Origin: DASTFY01 sp963769115
GTDB taxonomy: Bacteria > Actinomycetota > Acidimicrobiia > Acidimicrobiales > Ilumatobacteraceae
DNA length: 64,000 nucleotides
Reading direction: 5' to 3'
Assembly: GCA_963769115.1 (NCBI GenBank)
Contig: CAVYKN010000020.1
Location: forward strand, 124,001-188,000
A program made the position numbers and the translations under genes. Positions 28,367-35,693 of this stretch are shown one piece after another. Numbering within the stretch: the stretch's first letter is position 1; every line of letters begins with the position of its first letter. The notes under the pieces were generated by a model. It did no database searches and had not been told where the DNA came from. It saw only the letters and a program-made list of their open reading frames with translations.

Positions 28367-28627
28367 CCTGCCCCCTCCCCGGAGCCCTTCGTCGGTCCGG
28401 CGTCGATCATCATCACTCTGCTCTTCAGGAACCTAGTGGTAGTAGTAGGTCCTGGGGATTGTGGGCTTCGCGGCATCGGTCCTGGTCCCGGCCGGTGTAG
28501 TGATCCACAGGCCGCTCGGACTGTCCCCAGGCTGATGCTCCCGACGTCGGTCACCGGTGGATGACCACGCCCCTGTCCCCAGCTTCCGAGCCGTTCGTCC
28601 CCACCCTGGTCCCCAGGCAACGCGTGC
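28367..28627. other. oriC: Replication origin region (dnaN-dnaA gap)
   Basis: A 261-bp gap between dnaN and dnaA. It has TGATCCACA (28501-28509; one mismatch to TTATCCACA) and several degenerate boxes of the form NTGTCCCCA or NCGTCCCCA (28521-28529, 28573-28581, 28595-28603). TAG-TGG-TAG-TAG-TAG (28434-28448) is followed, 4 bp on, by TGGGGATTG, whose complement CAATCCCCA is box-like. This resembles the DnaA-box / GC spacer / DnaA-trio unwinding element of Bacillus. Position and content make this the likely chromosome origin. Confidence 0.75.
28434..28448 (+). promoter_or_regulatory. DnaA-trio-like repeat
   Basis: TAG TGG TAG TAG TAG, five consecutive 3-bp units, four of them exact TAG. DnaA-trios (TAG-type triplets next to a DnaA box) guide DnaA onto single strands during unwinding. 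The adjacent box-like site on the bottom strand has the right orientation and spacing. It was found by eye; function is inferred. Confidence 0.5.
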
Positions 28628-30046
28628 CTACGCGCCGTTCTTGAGTTGGTTGATGAGGAACGTCACCTGGTCGTAGACCTGCTGGCGCTCCTTCATCAGC
28701 TTCTCGACCTTGCTGACGGCGTGGATGACGGTGGTGTGGTCGCGTCCGCCGAACTCACGGGCGATGGCCGGGTAGGAGAGATCGGTCAGGTCGCGCATCA
28801 CGTACATGGCGACCTGGCGGGCGAGGACGAGCGGGCGCTGGCGGCTCTTGCCCCGCAGGAGCTCGACGGGCTGGCGGTAGTACTCGGCCACGGTCTCGAT
28901 GATGGCCCGGCTCGACACGGTGCGCTCGGCCGAGCCGTGCAGGAGCTCGGCCAGGAGCTGCTCGGCCAGCGACACCGTGATGGTGGAGTTGTTGAGGCTG
29001 GCGTAGGCGGTGACGCGGATCAGCGCGCCTTCGAGCTCACGAATGTTGTTGGTGATGCGGACGGCGATGAACTCGAGCACGTCGGCGGGGACTGCCGTGT
29101 GGTCGCGCTCGGCCTTGTTGCGCAGGATGGCCAGACGGGTCTCCAGGTCCGGCGGCTGGATGTCCGTGATGAGGCCCCACTTGAAGCGGCCCCGCAACCG
29201 GTCCTCGAGCGTGGGGATGGCATCGGGCATCCGGTCCGACGAGATGACGATCTGCCGGTTGGCGCCGTGGAGCGAGTTGAAGGTGTGGAAGAACTCCTCC
29301 TGCAGACCTTCCTTGCCCTCCATGAACTGGATGTCGTCGATGAGGAGCACGTCGACGTCGCGGTAGCGGCGCTTGAAGTGCGCGGTGGCGTTGCTGCGGA
29401 TGGCGTCGACGTACTCGTTGAGGAACGTCTCGGTCGACACGTAGCGGATCTCGTAGTTGCTGTAGTTCTGGTCGACGTAGTGGCCGATGGCGTGCAGCAG
29501 GTGGGTCTTCCCGAGGCCGGCCGCTCCGTAGATGAACAGCGGGTTGTAGGAGCGGGCCGGGGTCTCGGCCACGCGCTGGGCCGCGGCGAGCGCGAACTGG
29601 TTGGACTGGCCCTTGACGAAGGTCTCGAAGCCGTAGCGCGGGTTGAGCCCCGCCGCCGTGACCGCGTGGCGTGAGGGCTCGAACTCGCGGCCTCCGCCGT
29701 TCACGCCGTTCGAGGACGGCTGATCGTCCCCCAGAGCGAGGCCCTCGCTTGTTGTTGCATCTTCAACTACGATGTCGAAGAGGGTCTCGTGCTCTGGTGC
29801 GGGTGGCGTGACGTGCAGGACCAGGCTGACGCCGTCGGCGCCGGCCTCCTTGAGCGCGGCCTCGACCAGCGGGAGGTAGCGCGACGTGATGTGCTCCCGC
29901 ACGGTGGGGCTGGGCAGGACCAGGTGCAACCCGTCGTCGTCCAGCCCGTCAGCTCGTACATCCTGGAAAGTGGAGAACCACACGACATCCGAGACCTGCT
30001 GTCGCAGGAGCCGGGCCGCCGACGTCCACAGCTCTTCGCCGTTCAC
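28628..30046 (-). CDS. dnaA: Chromosomal replication initiator DnaA
   Basis: A 472-aa DnaA. Domain I is ELWTSAARLLRQQVSDVVWF and domain II a short acidic linker. The AAA+ domain III has Walker A GAAGLGKTHLLHA and Walker B VLLIDDIQFMEGKE. Domain IV carries the DNA-binding signature GGRDHTTVIHAVSKVE. I chose GTG 30046 (VNGEELW), which gives the normal N-terminus; the open frame extends about 98 codons upstream but is low-complexity and contains the DnaA boxes. Divergent from rpmH as in other bacteria. Confidence 0.95.
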   Translation of the reverse strand: MNGEELWTSAARLLRQQVSDVVWFSTFQDVRADGLDDDGLHLVLPSPTVREHITSRYLPLVEAALKEAGADGVSLVLHVTPPAPEHETLFDIVVEDATTSEGLALGDDQPSSNGVNGGGREFEPSRHAVTAAGLNPRYGFETFVKGQSNQFALAAAQRVAETPARSYNPLFIYGAAGLGKTHLLHAIGHYVDQNYSNYEIRYVSTETFLNEYVDAIRSNATAHFKRRYRDVDVLLIDDIQFMEGKEGLQEEFFHTFNSLHGANRQIVISSDRMPDAIPTLEDRLRGRFKWGLITDIQPPDLETRLAILRNKAERDHTAVPADVLEFIAVRITNNIRELEGALIRVTAYASLNNSTITVSLAEQLLAELLHGSAERTVSSRAIIETVAEYYRQPVELLRGKSRQRPLVLARQVAMYVMRDLTDLSYPAIAREFGGRDHTTVIHAVSKVEKLMKERQQVYDQVTFLINQLKNGA

Positions 30047-30075
30047 CAGCGACGCACTCCTTGCAAGCGAAACCG

Positions 30076-30105
30076 TGTCCACAGGTGTGGATGCACCTGT
30101 GGACA
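30076..30105. promoter_or_regulatory. Head-to-head DnaA boxes upstream of dnaA
   Basis: TGTCCACAGGTG (30076-30087) and CACCTGTGGACA (30094-30105) form a perfect 12-bp inverted repeat with a 6-bp spacer. Each arm contains a DnaA box: GTGTCCACA (30075-30083, one mismatch to TTGTCCACA) and TTGTCCACA on the minus strand (30098-30106, exact). They lie 30-60 bp ahead of the dnaA start, a position suited to autoregulation. Confidence 0.8.
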
Positions 30106-30106
30106 A

Positions 30107-30483
30107 CGCCACGACCGTTCTCGAACAAAACCACCAGCGACTCGGGTGCCCCCCGGGGCAGACGTGCGACCGTAGCACGCGCCCGGTGGGGGGCTGTCCA
30201 GTCCACGGGAACGGGGAGTGACCGCACGGTGACCGGCCGTGGTGACGGCCCGACTTTCTCTTTGTCGGGCGATGTCGAGCGTCGGACCCGGACCCGGTTG
30301 CCGTTCGCGGCGCCGACCCCGTAGCCTGGGTCGTCGGCATGGCGAGCGTTCGCTCGCGCCAGGTCGCAGGTCCTCGGCTCGCCGCGGCCCGGGCCCCACG
30401 GCCGTTCAGCCCGCCAGCGTGCTGGCCGGGCGGAAGGCATGTGGCGCCGGCCGGATCGAGGAACGAGGAAGTCAGGAGGCAGC
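30107..30483. promoter_or_regulatory. dnaA-rpmH divergent promoter region
   Basis: About 380 bp without a gene. It must hold the dnaA and rpmH promoters. A 7-bp stem GCCCGAC/GTCGGGC with a TTTCTCTTT loop spans 30248-30270. AGGAGGCAGC precedes the rpmH start. I could not define -35/-10 elements with confidence. Confidence 0.5.
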
Positions 30484-30618
30484 GTGAAGCGCACGTACCA
30501 GCCGAACAACCGCAAGCGGGCGAAGCGCCACGGGTTCCGGCACCGGATGTCGACCCGGGCCGGCCGGGCCATCATCAAGTCTCGCCGCGCCAAGGGCCGG
30601 GTTCGCCTCTCGGCGTGA
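30484..30618 (+). CDS. rpmH: 50S ribosomal protein bL34
   Basis: A 44-aa bL34, start GTG 30484 after GGAGG. The sequence is the typical Arg/Lys-rich form: KRTYQPNNRKRAKRHGFRHR, then MSTRAGRAIIKSRRAKGR. The stop overlaps the GTG of rnpA, so expression is coupled. It has the standard position, divergent from dnaA. Confidence 0.97.
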   Translation: MKRTYQPNNRKRAKRHGFRHRMSTRAGRAIIKSRRAKGRVRLSA

Positions 30619-30959
30619 TCTGGCGCATCCGGGACCGTGCGGTGTTCGCAAGGTTCCGGCGCGACGGACGCCGAGCGCGCGTAGGTTCGCTGTGGATGTC
30701 GGTGATCGCTGATCCCGCCGCCGCTCCCCCGAGGGTGGGTTTCGCCGTCGGTCGAGCGGTCGGGAGCGCGCCGGTGCGCAACCGCGTCCGCCGCCGGCTG
30801 CGGGCCCTCGCCCGCACCCACGCCGACGCCCTCGCGCCAGGGTGGTACCTGGTCGGAGCGGACGCGTCGTTCGCCCAGCAGTCGTTCCACGATGCGGAAT
30901 CTGATTTCCTCGCCGCCCTGGCATCGGTCGGGGCCAGGCAACCAGGGATGACGCCGTGA
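30615..30959 (+). CDS. rnpA: Ribonuclease P protein component
   Basis: A 114-aa RnpA. It starts at GTG 30615, overlapping the rpmH stop (GTGA). The family RNA-binding signature is VGSAPVRNRVRRRLRALAR, with a preceding VGFAVGRAV strand. The N-terminal part WRIRDRAVFARFRRDGRRAR matches the substrate-leader-binding region. It overlaps yidD by 4 bp. The RNA subunit gene is not in this window. Confidence 0.93.
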   Translation: MIWRIRDRAVFARFRRDGRRARVGSLWMSVIADPAAAPPRVGFAVGRAVGSAPVRNRVRRRLRALARTHADALAPGWYLVGADASFAQQSFHDAESDFLAALASVGARQPGMTP

Positions 30960-31255
30960 ACGCGGTGGCGTCCGAGGCACAGGCCGGCGACCGCGCCCCC
31001 GGCCTGGTGGCCCGCGGCCTGACCCGCCTCATCGGCTGGTACCAGGTCGGCCATCAGGACCGGACCTCGCCCTGCCGGTTCGTCCCGTCCTGTTCGACCT
31101 ACGCGCTCGAGGCGGTGGAGGCCCACGGCGCCCTGAAGGGATCGTTCCTGGCCACGCGCCGCCTCCTGCGCTGCCACCCTTGGGGCGGCCACGGGTTCGA
31201 CCCCGTGCCTCCGCCGCCCGCTGCTCGCCTGGAGAGAGCCGACCGCCGTGTTTGA
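30956..31255 (+). CDS. yidD: Membrane protein insertion efficiency factor YidD
   Basis: A 99-aa YidD/DUF37 with an amphipathic N-terminal helix (LTRLIGWYQ) and the hallmark CRFVPSCSTYALEAVEAHG, then GSFLATRRLLRCHPWGGHGFDPVP. It assists YidC-dependent membrane insertion at the inner membrane face. Its ends overlap rnpA (4 bp) and yidC (8 bp). Confidence 0.95.
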   Translation: MNAVASEAQAGDRAPGLVARGLTRLIGWYQVGHQDRTSPCRFVPSCSTYALEAVEAHGALKGSFLATRRLLRCHPWGGHGFDPVPPPPAARLERADRRV

Positions 31256-32258
31256 CCTGATCGCCACCGTCCTGGCGTGGTTCTACGCCCTCGTGCCGAA
31301 CTACGCCATCGCCATCGCCATGATGACCATCCTCATCATGCTGCTGCTGACGCCGCTCACCCTCAAGAGCACGAAGTCGATGCTGGAGCTCCAGCGCATC
31401 CAGCCGGAGATGAAGCGGCTCCAGCAGGAGTACCGCGGCGACCGCCAGGCCATGAACGAAGCGCTCATGGCGCTCTACAAGGAGCACAAGGTCAACCCGC
31501 TCGGCGGGTGCCTCCCCCTGTTGATCCAGGCGCCGATCTGGATCGTGATGTACCGGGTCTTCATCGGGCTGACCTACAAGTCAGCGGAGAGCGAGCCCTT
31601 CTTCGCGCCGAAGTACCTGGACCACTCGACCGAGCTCTACCAGTCGCTGTCCACCTCGACCGAGATGAACGCCTTCGGGCTCAACCTGGCCGAGTCGGCG
31701 GCCCGGGCGCTCCAGGCCAGCTTCGTCACCGCGATCCCCTACCTCATCCTGGTGGGGATCGTGGTGGTGACGTACTTCGTCCAGCAGCGCCAGATCACCG
31801 CCCGCAACAAGAACAACCCCACCTACAACGACAACCCGGCCGCCGCGCAGCAGCAGATGATCATGAAGATCTTCCCGATCTTCTCGGGCATCTTCTCCTT
31901 CATCGTGCCCGCGGCCCTGGCCTGGTACTTCCTGGTGCAGAACCTCTTCCGAATCGGCCAACAGGCTTACATAACGAAGCGGTTCTACCGCGAGCATCCC
32001 GATGCCATCGCCGCCCGTCAGGCCGGCGGCGGCGGGGGCTCGACGGCCAAGGCGCCCAAGGCCACCGGCAACGGCGCGGCGGCCAACAAGAAGGGGACGA
32101 GGGGCAACCCCGCCAAGAGCACGCCGCCGAAGGCCAAGCCCACGCCGAGCGCGTCGGACAACGGCAAGCGACGGACTGCTCCCAAGCCGCCCCCGAGGTC
32201 GAGCGGTACGGCGCCCAAGCCGCCCGCCCGGCCCCGCCCCCAGAAGAAGAAGCCCTGA
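31248..32258 (+). CDS. yidC: Membrane protein insertase YidC
   Basis: A 336-aa YidC/Oxa1 of Gram-positive type, without the large periplasmic P1 domain. The transmembrane core includes IAIAMMTILIMLLLTPLTLK, NPLGGCLPLLIQAPIWIVMY and IFPIFSGIFSFIVPAALAWY. The cytoplasmic hairpin has KSMLELQRIQPEMKRLQQEY. The C-terminal 80 residues are a basic Lys/Pro/Ala tail thought to contact ribosomes. GTG 31248 gives the usual short N-terminus before the first helix. Confidence 0.95.
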   Translation: MFDLIATVLAWFYALVPNYAIAIAMMTILIMLLLTPLTLKSTKSMLELQRIQPEMKRLQQEYRGDRQAMNEALMALYKEHKVNPLGGCLPLLIQAPIWIVMYRVFIGLTYKSAESEPFFAPKYLDHSTELYQSLSTSTEMNAFGLNLAESAARALQASFVTAIPYLILVGIVVVTYFVQQRQITARNKNNPTYNDNPAAAQQQMIMKIFPIFSGIFSFIVPAALAWYFLVQNLFRIGQQAYITKRFYREHPDAIAARQAGGGGGSTAKAPKATGNGAAANKKGTRGNPAKSTPPKAKPTPSASDNGKRRTAPKPPPRSSGTAPKPPARPRPQKKKP

Positions 32259-32284
32259 CCGAGATCGCAGCGAGGACATCCCCG

Positions 32285-33118
32285 ATGGAGTGGGTCGAAA
32301 CCACCGGTCGCACGACCGATGAGGCCAAGAACGTCGCCCTGGACCGCCTCGGCGTGGACGAGGCCGACGCCGAGTTCGAGATCCTGGAAGAGCCGCGCCC
32401 CGGCCTGTTCGGGCGCATCCGGGGAGAGGCGAGGGTCCGGGCCCGGGTGCGACCGACCGCACCGCGGCCGAAGTCCGAACGCCGTGACCGCCGGCGCCGC
32501 AAGGACGAGCCCAGCAGCAACGGCGAAGACCGCACACCGGCCAAGGCCAAGCCTTCGCGGGAAAAGAGCAGCCGCTCCCGCAATGGCCCGCCGGCCCCGC
32601 CCCAAGAGGAGATCCCGATGGACGAGCGCGAGCGCGACGGCGAGGAGCCGACCACCGAGCAGGTGACCGAGGACGCGACCGAGTTCCTGCGGGGACTGCT
32701 CGACGCCTTCGGCTTCGACGGCGACGTGGCCTCGACCGAGCCCGCCGAGGGCGAGATCGAGGTGGCCATCACCGGCGAGGGCCTCGGGTTGCTCGTCGGC
32801 CCCAAGGGACAGACTCTCCTGGCGGTCCAGGACCTGACCCGGCTGGCCGCACAGCGCCACATCGGGCCCGGCTCGCCTCGGCTGGCCGTGGACGTGGGCG
32901 GCTACCGCCAGCGCCGGGTCGAGGCGCTTCGCCGCTTCAGCGAGCAGGTGGCTCAGCAGGTGGTCGAGACGGGCCTGGCCAAGTCGCTGGAGCCGATGGC
33001 CGCCGCTGATCGCAAGGTCGTGCACGACGCCCTCAACGACGTCGACGGGGTGCGGACGGCGTCCGAGGGCGAGGAGCCCTACCGCCGAGTCGTGATCCTT
33101 CCCGGCGCTGAGGCCTGA
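32285..33118 (+). CDS. jag: RNA-binding protein Jag/KhpB
   Basis: A 277-aa Jag protein. The N-terminal Jag domain is WVETTGRTTDEAKNVALDRL to RPGLFGRIRGEA (about residues 3-45). A charged linker follows (about 55-125). The KH domain has GLLVGPKGQTLLAVQDLTRL and the R3H domain ends with AADRKVVHDALNDVDGV. It binds RNA and modulates division and cell-wall genes in Gram-positives. It lies 26 bp downstream of yidC. I used ATG 32285, since the open frame upstream is antisense-type low complexity. Confidence 0.93.
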   Translation: MEWVETTGRTTDEAKNVALDRLGVDEADAEFEILEEPRPGLFGRIRGEARVRARVRPTAPRPKSERRDRRRRKDEPSSNGEDRTPAKAKPSREKSSRSRNGPPAPPQEEIPMDERERDGEEPTTEQVTEDATEFLRGLLDAFGFDGDVASTEPAEGEIEVAITGEGLGLLVGPKGQTLLAVQDLTRLAAQRHIGPGSPRLAVDVGGYRQRRVEALRRFSEQVAQQVVETGLAKSLEPMAAADRKVVHDALNDVDGVRTASEGEEPYRRVVILPGAEA

Positions 33119-33143
33119 GCCGGCCGCGTCCCCGAGCGACGCG

Positions 33144-33793
33144 GTGACGGCGCCGGGGCCCACGCCCGGACCGGCACCGGAAGGTTGGTCGCTGCTGCTG
33201 GCCGCGCTCGACGAAGGCCGGCAGCGGGGGTTCCTCGGCCCGGACCAGGCGCCCGAGGTGGTCGCTCGCCACGCGGCGGGGTTCGCCCTCGCGCTGGAGC
33301 CCGCCCTCGGCGGCGCCGGCCGCGTGGTCGATCTCGGCTCCGGCGGCGGTGTCCCCGGGCTCGTGCTGGCGCTGGTCCTGCCCGCCGCTCGACTGACACT
33401 GGTGGACGCCAGCGTCAGCCGCACCGACTGGCTGCACCGGATCGTCCGCCGGTTGGGTCTCGCCGATCGGGTCGAGGTGTGTCACGAGCGGGCCGAGGTA
33501 CTCGGCCACGATCCCGACTGGCGGGAGACCCAGAACGCGGTCGTGGCCCGCAGCTTCGCTCCTCCCCTGGTGACCGCGGAGTGCGCGGCGCCACTGCTGG
33601 GTCTCGGCGGCCGCCTGGTCGTGAGCGAGCCGCCCGCCGATGGACGGCCGGACCGTTGGCCGGCGGACGAGCTGGCGGAGCTCGGTCTGCGCGCGCTGAC
33701 CTGGCCCGAGACCGCGTACGCGGTGCTCGAGAAGACGGCGCCGTCTCCCCCGAGGTGCCCCGGCCCAGGAAGGTCCGCGGCCGCACCTCCTGA
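33144..33793 (+). CDS. rsmG: 16S rRNA (guanine-N7) methyltransferase RsmG, 3' frameshift
   Basis: RsmG/GidB, which methylates G527 of 16S rRNA using SAM. It has the SAM motif VVDLGSGGGVPGLVLAL, then LTLVDASVSRTDWL and VVARSFAPPLV. The first frame runs on past the expected end into parA leader sequence; a one-base shift near 33750 gives a basic end (EVPRPRKVRGRTS) and a stop at 33793, just before parS. The 3' placement is my reading. GTG 33144 is the start. Confidence 0.85.
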
Positions 33794-33809
33794 CGTTTCA
33801 CGTGGAACC
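33794..33809. promoter_or_regulatory. parS: parS-like centromere site
   Basis: CGTTTCACGTGGAACC matches 13 of 16 positions of the consensus TGTTTCACGTGAAACA, with the core GTTTCACGTG intact. It lies between the rsmG stop and parA, about 5 kb from oriC, the usual place for ParB-loading sites. Confidence 0.85.
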
Positions 33810-33936
33810 TCAACCGGCGCGAGAGGCTCCTGCCCACACCATGCGCGACGGGCCCGCGAGCGGCCGCTACCCTGCGGGCTACCGGTCGCTGCCCACCGCT
33901 GCGCCGTCGCAGCCGGACAAGGAGAAGGCGCTGCTC

Positions 33937-34717
33937 GTGCCCTCACCACCACGCATCTTCGCCGTGGCCAACCAGAAGGGCGGCGTGGGCAAGACCACCA
34001 CGGCCGTCAACCTGGGAGCCTCACTCGCCCACCTCGGTCATCGGACGCTGGTCGTCGACCTGGATCCCCAGGGCAACGCCACCACCGGCCTCGGCCTCGA
34101 CACCCGGAACATCGAGCACTCGATGTACGACGTGATCATGCACGAGCTGCCGCTCGAGGACTGCGTCGAACCCACGTCGGTGAAGCACCTCTTCGTGGCG
34201 CCGGCCAGCCTGGACCTCGCCGGCGCCGAGATCGAGCTCGTGCCCGCCTTCAGCCGCGAACTGCGCCTCCGCCGGGCGCTCGAGGCGGTCAAGGACGAGT
34301 ACGAGTTCTTCCTCATCGACTGCCCGCCCTCGCTCGGCCTGCTGACCGTGAACGGCCTGGCGGCGGCCAGCGAAGTGCTGGTCCCCATCCAGTGCGAGTA
34401 CTACGCGCTCGGAGGGCCTGGGCCAGCTGCTGCGCAACGTCGACCTCGTCCGCCGCAGCCTCAACCCCACGCTGGAGGTGTCCACCATCGTGCTCGTGAT
34501 GTACGACGCCCGGACCAAGTTGTCCGACCAGGTCGTCGCCGAGGTCCGCGAGCACTTCGGTGAGAAGGTCTGCCGGACGATCATCCCCCGGACCGTGCGG
34601 CTGTCCGAGGCCCCGTCCTACGGTCAGCCCATCATCGCCTTCGACGCCGGCTCCCGGGGAGCCATCGCCTACTCGGAGCTCGCCAAGGAGGTGAGCGATG
34701 GCCACCGCGCGGCGTAG
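33937..34717 (+). CDS. parA: Chromosome-partitioning ATPase ParA, frameshifted
   Basis: ParA/Soj ATPase that segregates origins with ParB-parS. The deviant Walker A is NQKGGVGKTTTAVNLGASLA, followed by VVDLDPQGNATTGLG and LIDCPPSLGLLTVNGL. The frame breaks at about 34411 (an extra G in CTCGGAGGG); the second frame continues LEVSTIVLVMYDARTKLSD and the C-terminal ITPRTVRLSEAPSYG-type segment to 34717. GTG 33937 after AAGGAGAAGG gives the standard N-terminus; the frame is open back to 33802, inside parS. The 3' end overlaps parB. Confidence 0.92.
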
Positions 34718-35612
34718 CGGGCTGGGCAAGGGCCTGGCCTCTCTGATCCCCCCCGGCGCCAGCGACACCGATGGGATCGACGATGCCCTCCGAGAGCTGT
34801 CGGTGACCTCGATCGCCCCCAACCCCGGTCAGCCCCGGGCGCAGTTCGACGAGGAGTCGCTGAGCGAGCTGACGACGTCGATCCGAGCGCTCGGCGTCTT
34901 GCAGCCGATCCTCGTGCGCGAGCTCGACGGCGACCAGTACCAGCTGATCGCCGGCGAGCGGCGCTGGCGGGCCGCCCGTCGGGCCGGACTCAGCACCATC
35001 CCGGCCATCATCCGCCGGGCCGACGATCGGGGCGTCGCCGAGCAGGCACTGGTCGAGAACGTGCAACGGCAGGACCTCACGGCCCTGGAGGAGGCGGCGG
35101 CGTTCCAGGGGCTGATCGAGGACTTCGGCCTGACCCACGAAGAGGTGGCGTCCCGGGTCGGCAAGAGCCGATCCACCGTGACCAACACCGTCCGCCTGCT
35201 CCAGCTGCCTCCGGCTGTTCAGCGCATGGTGGCCGAAGGGCAGCTCACGGCCGGCCACGCCCGCGCTCTGCTGGCCACGCCGGACCGTGCCTTCCAGGAG
35301 CAACTCGCCCGGCGGGCGGTCGAGGAGCACTGGACGGTGCGCGAGACGGAAGAGGCGGTGCGGGCGCGGCCCGAGGAGGACACCGAGGACGGCGCCGCCG
35401 CTCCGGGCACCCGCTCGGTCGCGGGTCTCCCGACGCTGCGACCGCCTGGCCTCCTCGAGCTGGAGTCGCTCCTCGCCGAATACCTCAACACGAGGGTGAG
35501 CATCACCATGCGCGGGGCCCGAGGCAAGGTTGCCGTTGAGTTCGCCACGCTCGAAGATCTTGAGCGGATCTATCGTCTGATCACCGAGAATACCGAACAT
35601 ACGTTCGAATGA
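34698..35612 (+). CDS. parB: Chromosome-partitioning protein ParB
   Basis: A 304-aa ParB, a CTP-dependent clamp that loads at parS. The N-terminal CTPase motif GERRWRAARRAG (about residues 91-102) is intact. The helix-turn-helix is LTHEEVASRVGKSRSTVTNT, and the C-terminal dimerisation domain is LLELESLLAEYLNTRVSI. Start ATG 34698 overlaps parA by 20 bp with a GAGGTGAG site ahead. The last codons are AT-rich compared with the rest. Confidence 0.96.
   Translation: MATARRSGLGKGLASLIPPGASDTDGIDDALRELSVTSIAPNPGQPRAQFDEESLSELTTSIRALGVLQPILVRELDGDQYQLIAGERRWRAARRAGLSTIPAIIRRADDRGVAEQALVENVQRQDLTALEEAAAFQGLIEDFGLTHEEVASRVGKSRSTVTNTVRLLQLPPAVQRMVAEGQLTAGHARALLATPDRAFQEQLARRAVEEHWTVRETEEAVRARPEEDTEDGAAAPGTRSVAGLPTLRPPGLLELESLLAEYLNTRVSITMRGARGKVAVEFATLEDLERIYRLITENTEHTFE
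35593..35608. promoter_or_regulatory. LexA-box-like palindrome at parB 3' end
   Basis: CCGAACATACGTTCGA matches 15 of 16 of the actinobacterial SOS box TCGAAC-N4-GTTCGA. It lies in the last parB codons, with a convergent gene beyond, so no obvious promoter uses it. Function doubtful. Confidence 0.35.
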
Positions 35613-35670
35613 TGGCCGCCAAATTCGAATAACGTCCAAGTTCAGGGTCATGCACAACTGGGTACAACCC

Positions 35671-35679
35671 TGTGGACAA
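35671..35679 (-). promoter_or_regulatory. DnaA box after parB
   Basis: TGTGGACAA on the plus strand, i.e. an exact TTGTCCACA on the minus strand, in the 81-bp gap between convergent parB and the cwlM-like gene. The surrounding 100 bp is more AT-rich than the window. Confidence 0.65.
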
Positions 35680-35693
35680 ACCCTCGACCAGGG

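Noticed and set aside
35593..35608. Functional SOS box
   Set aside because: Good match, but it lies in the parB 3' end with no promoter nearby; kept only as a low-confidence site.
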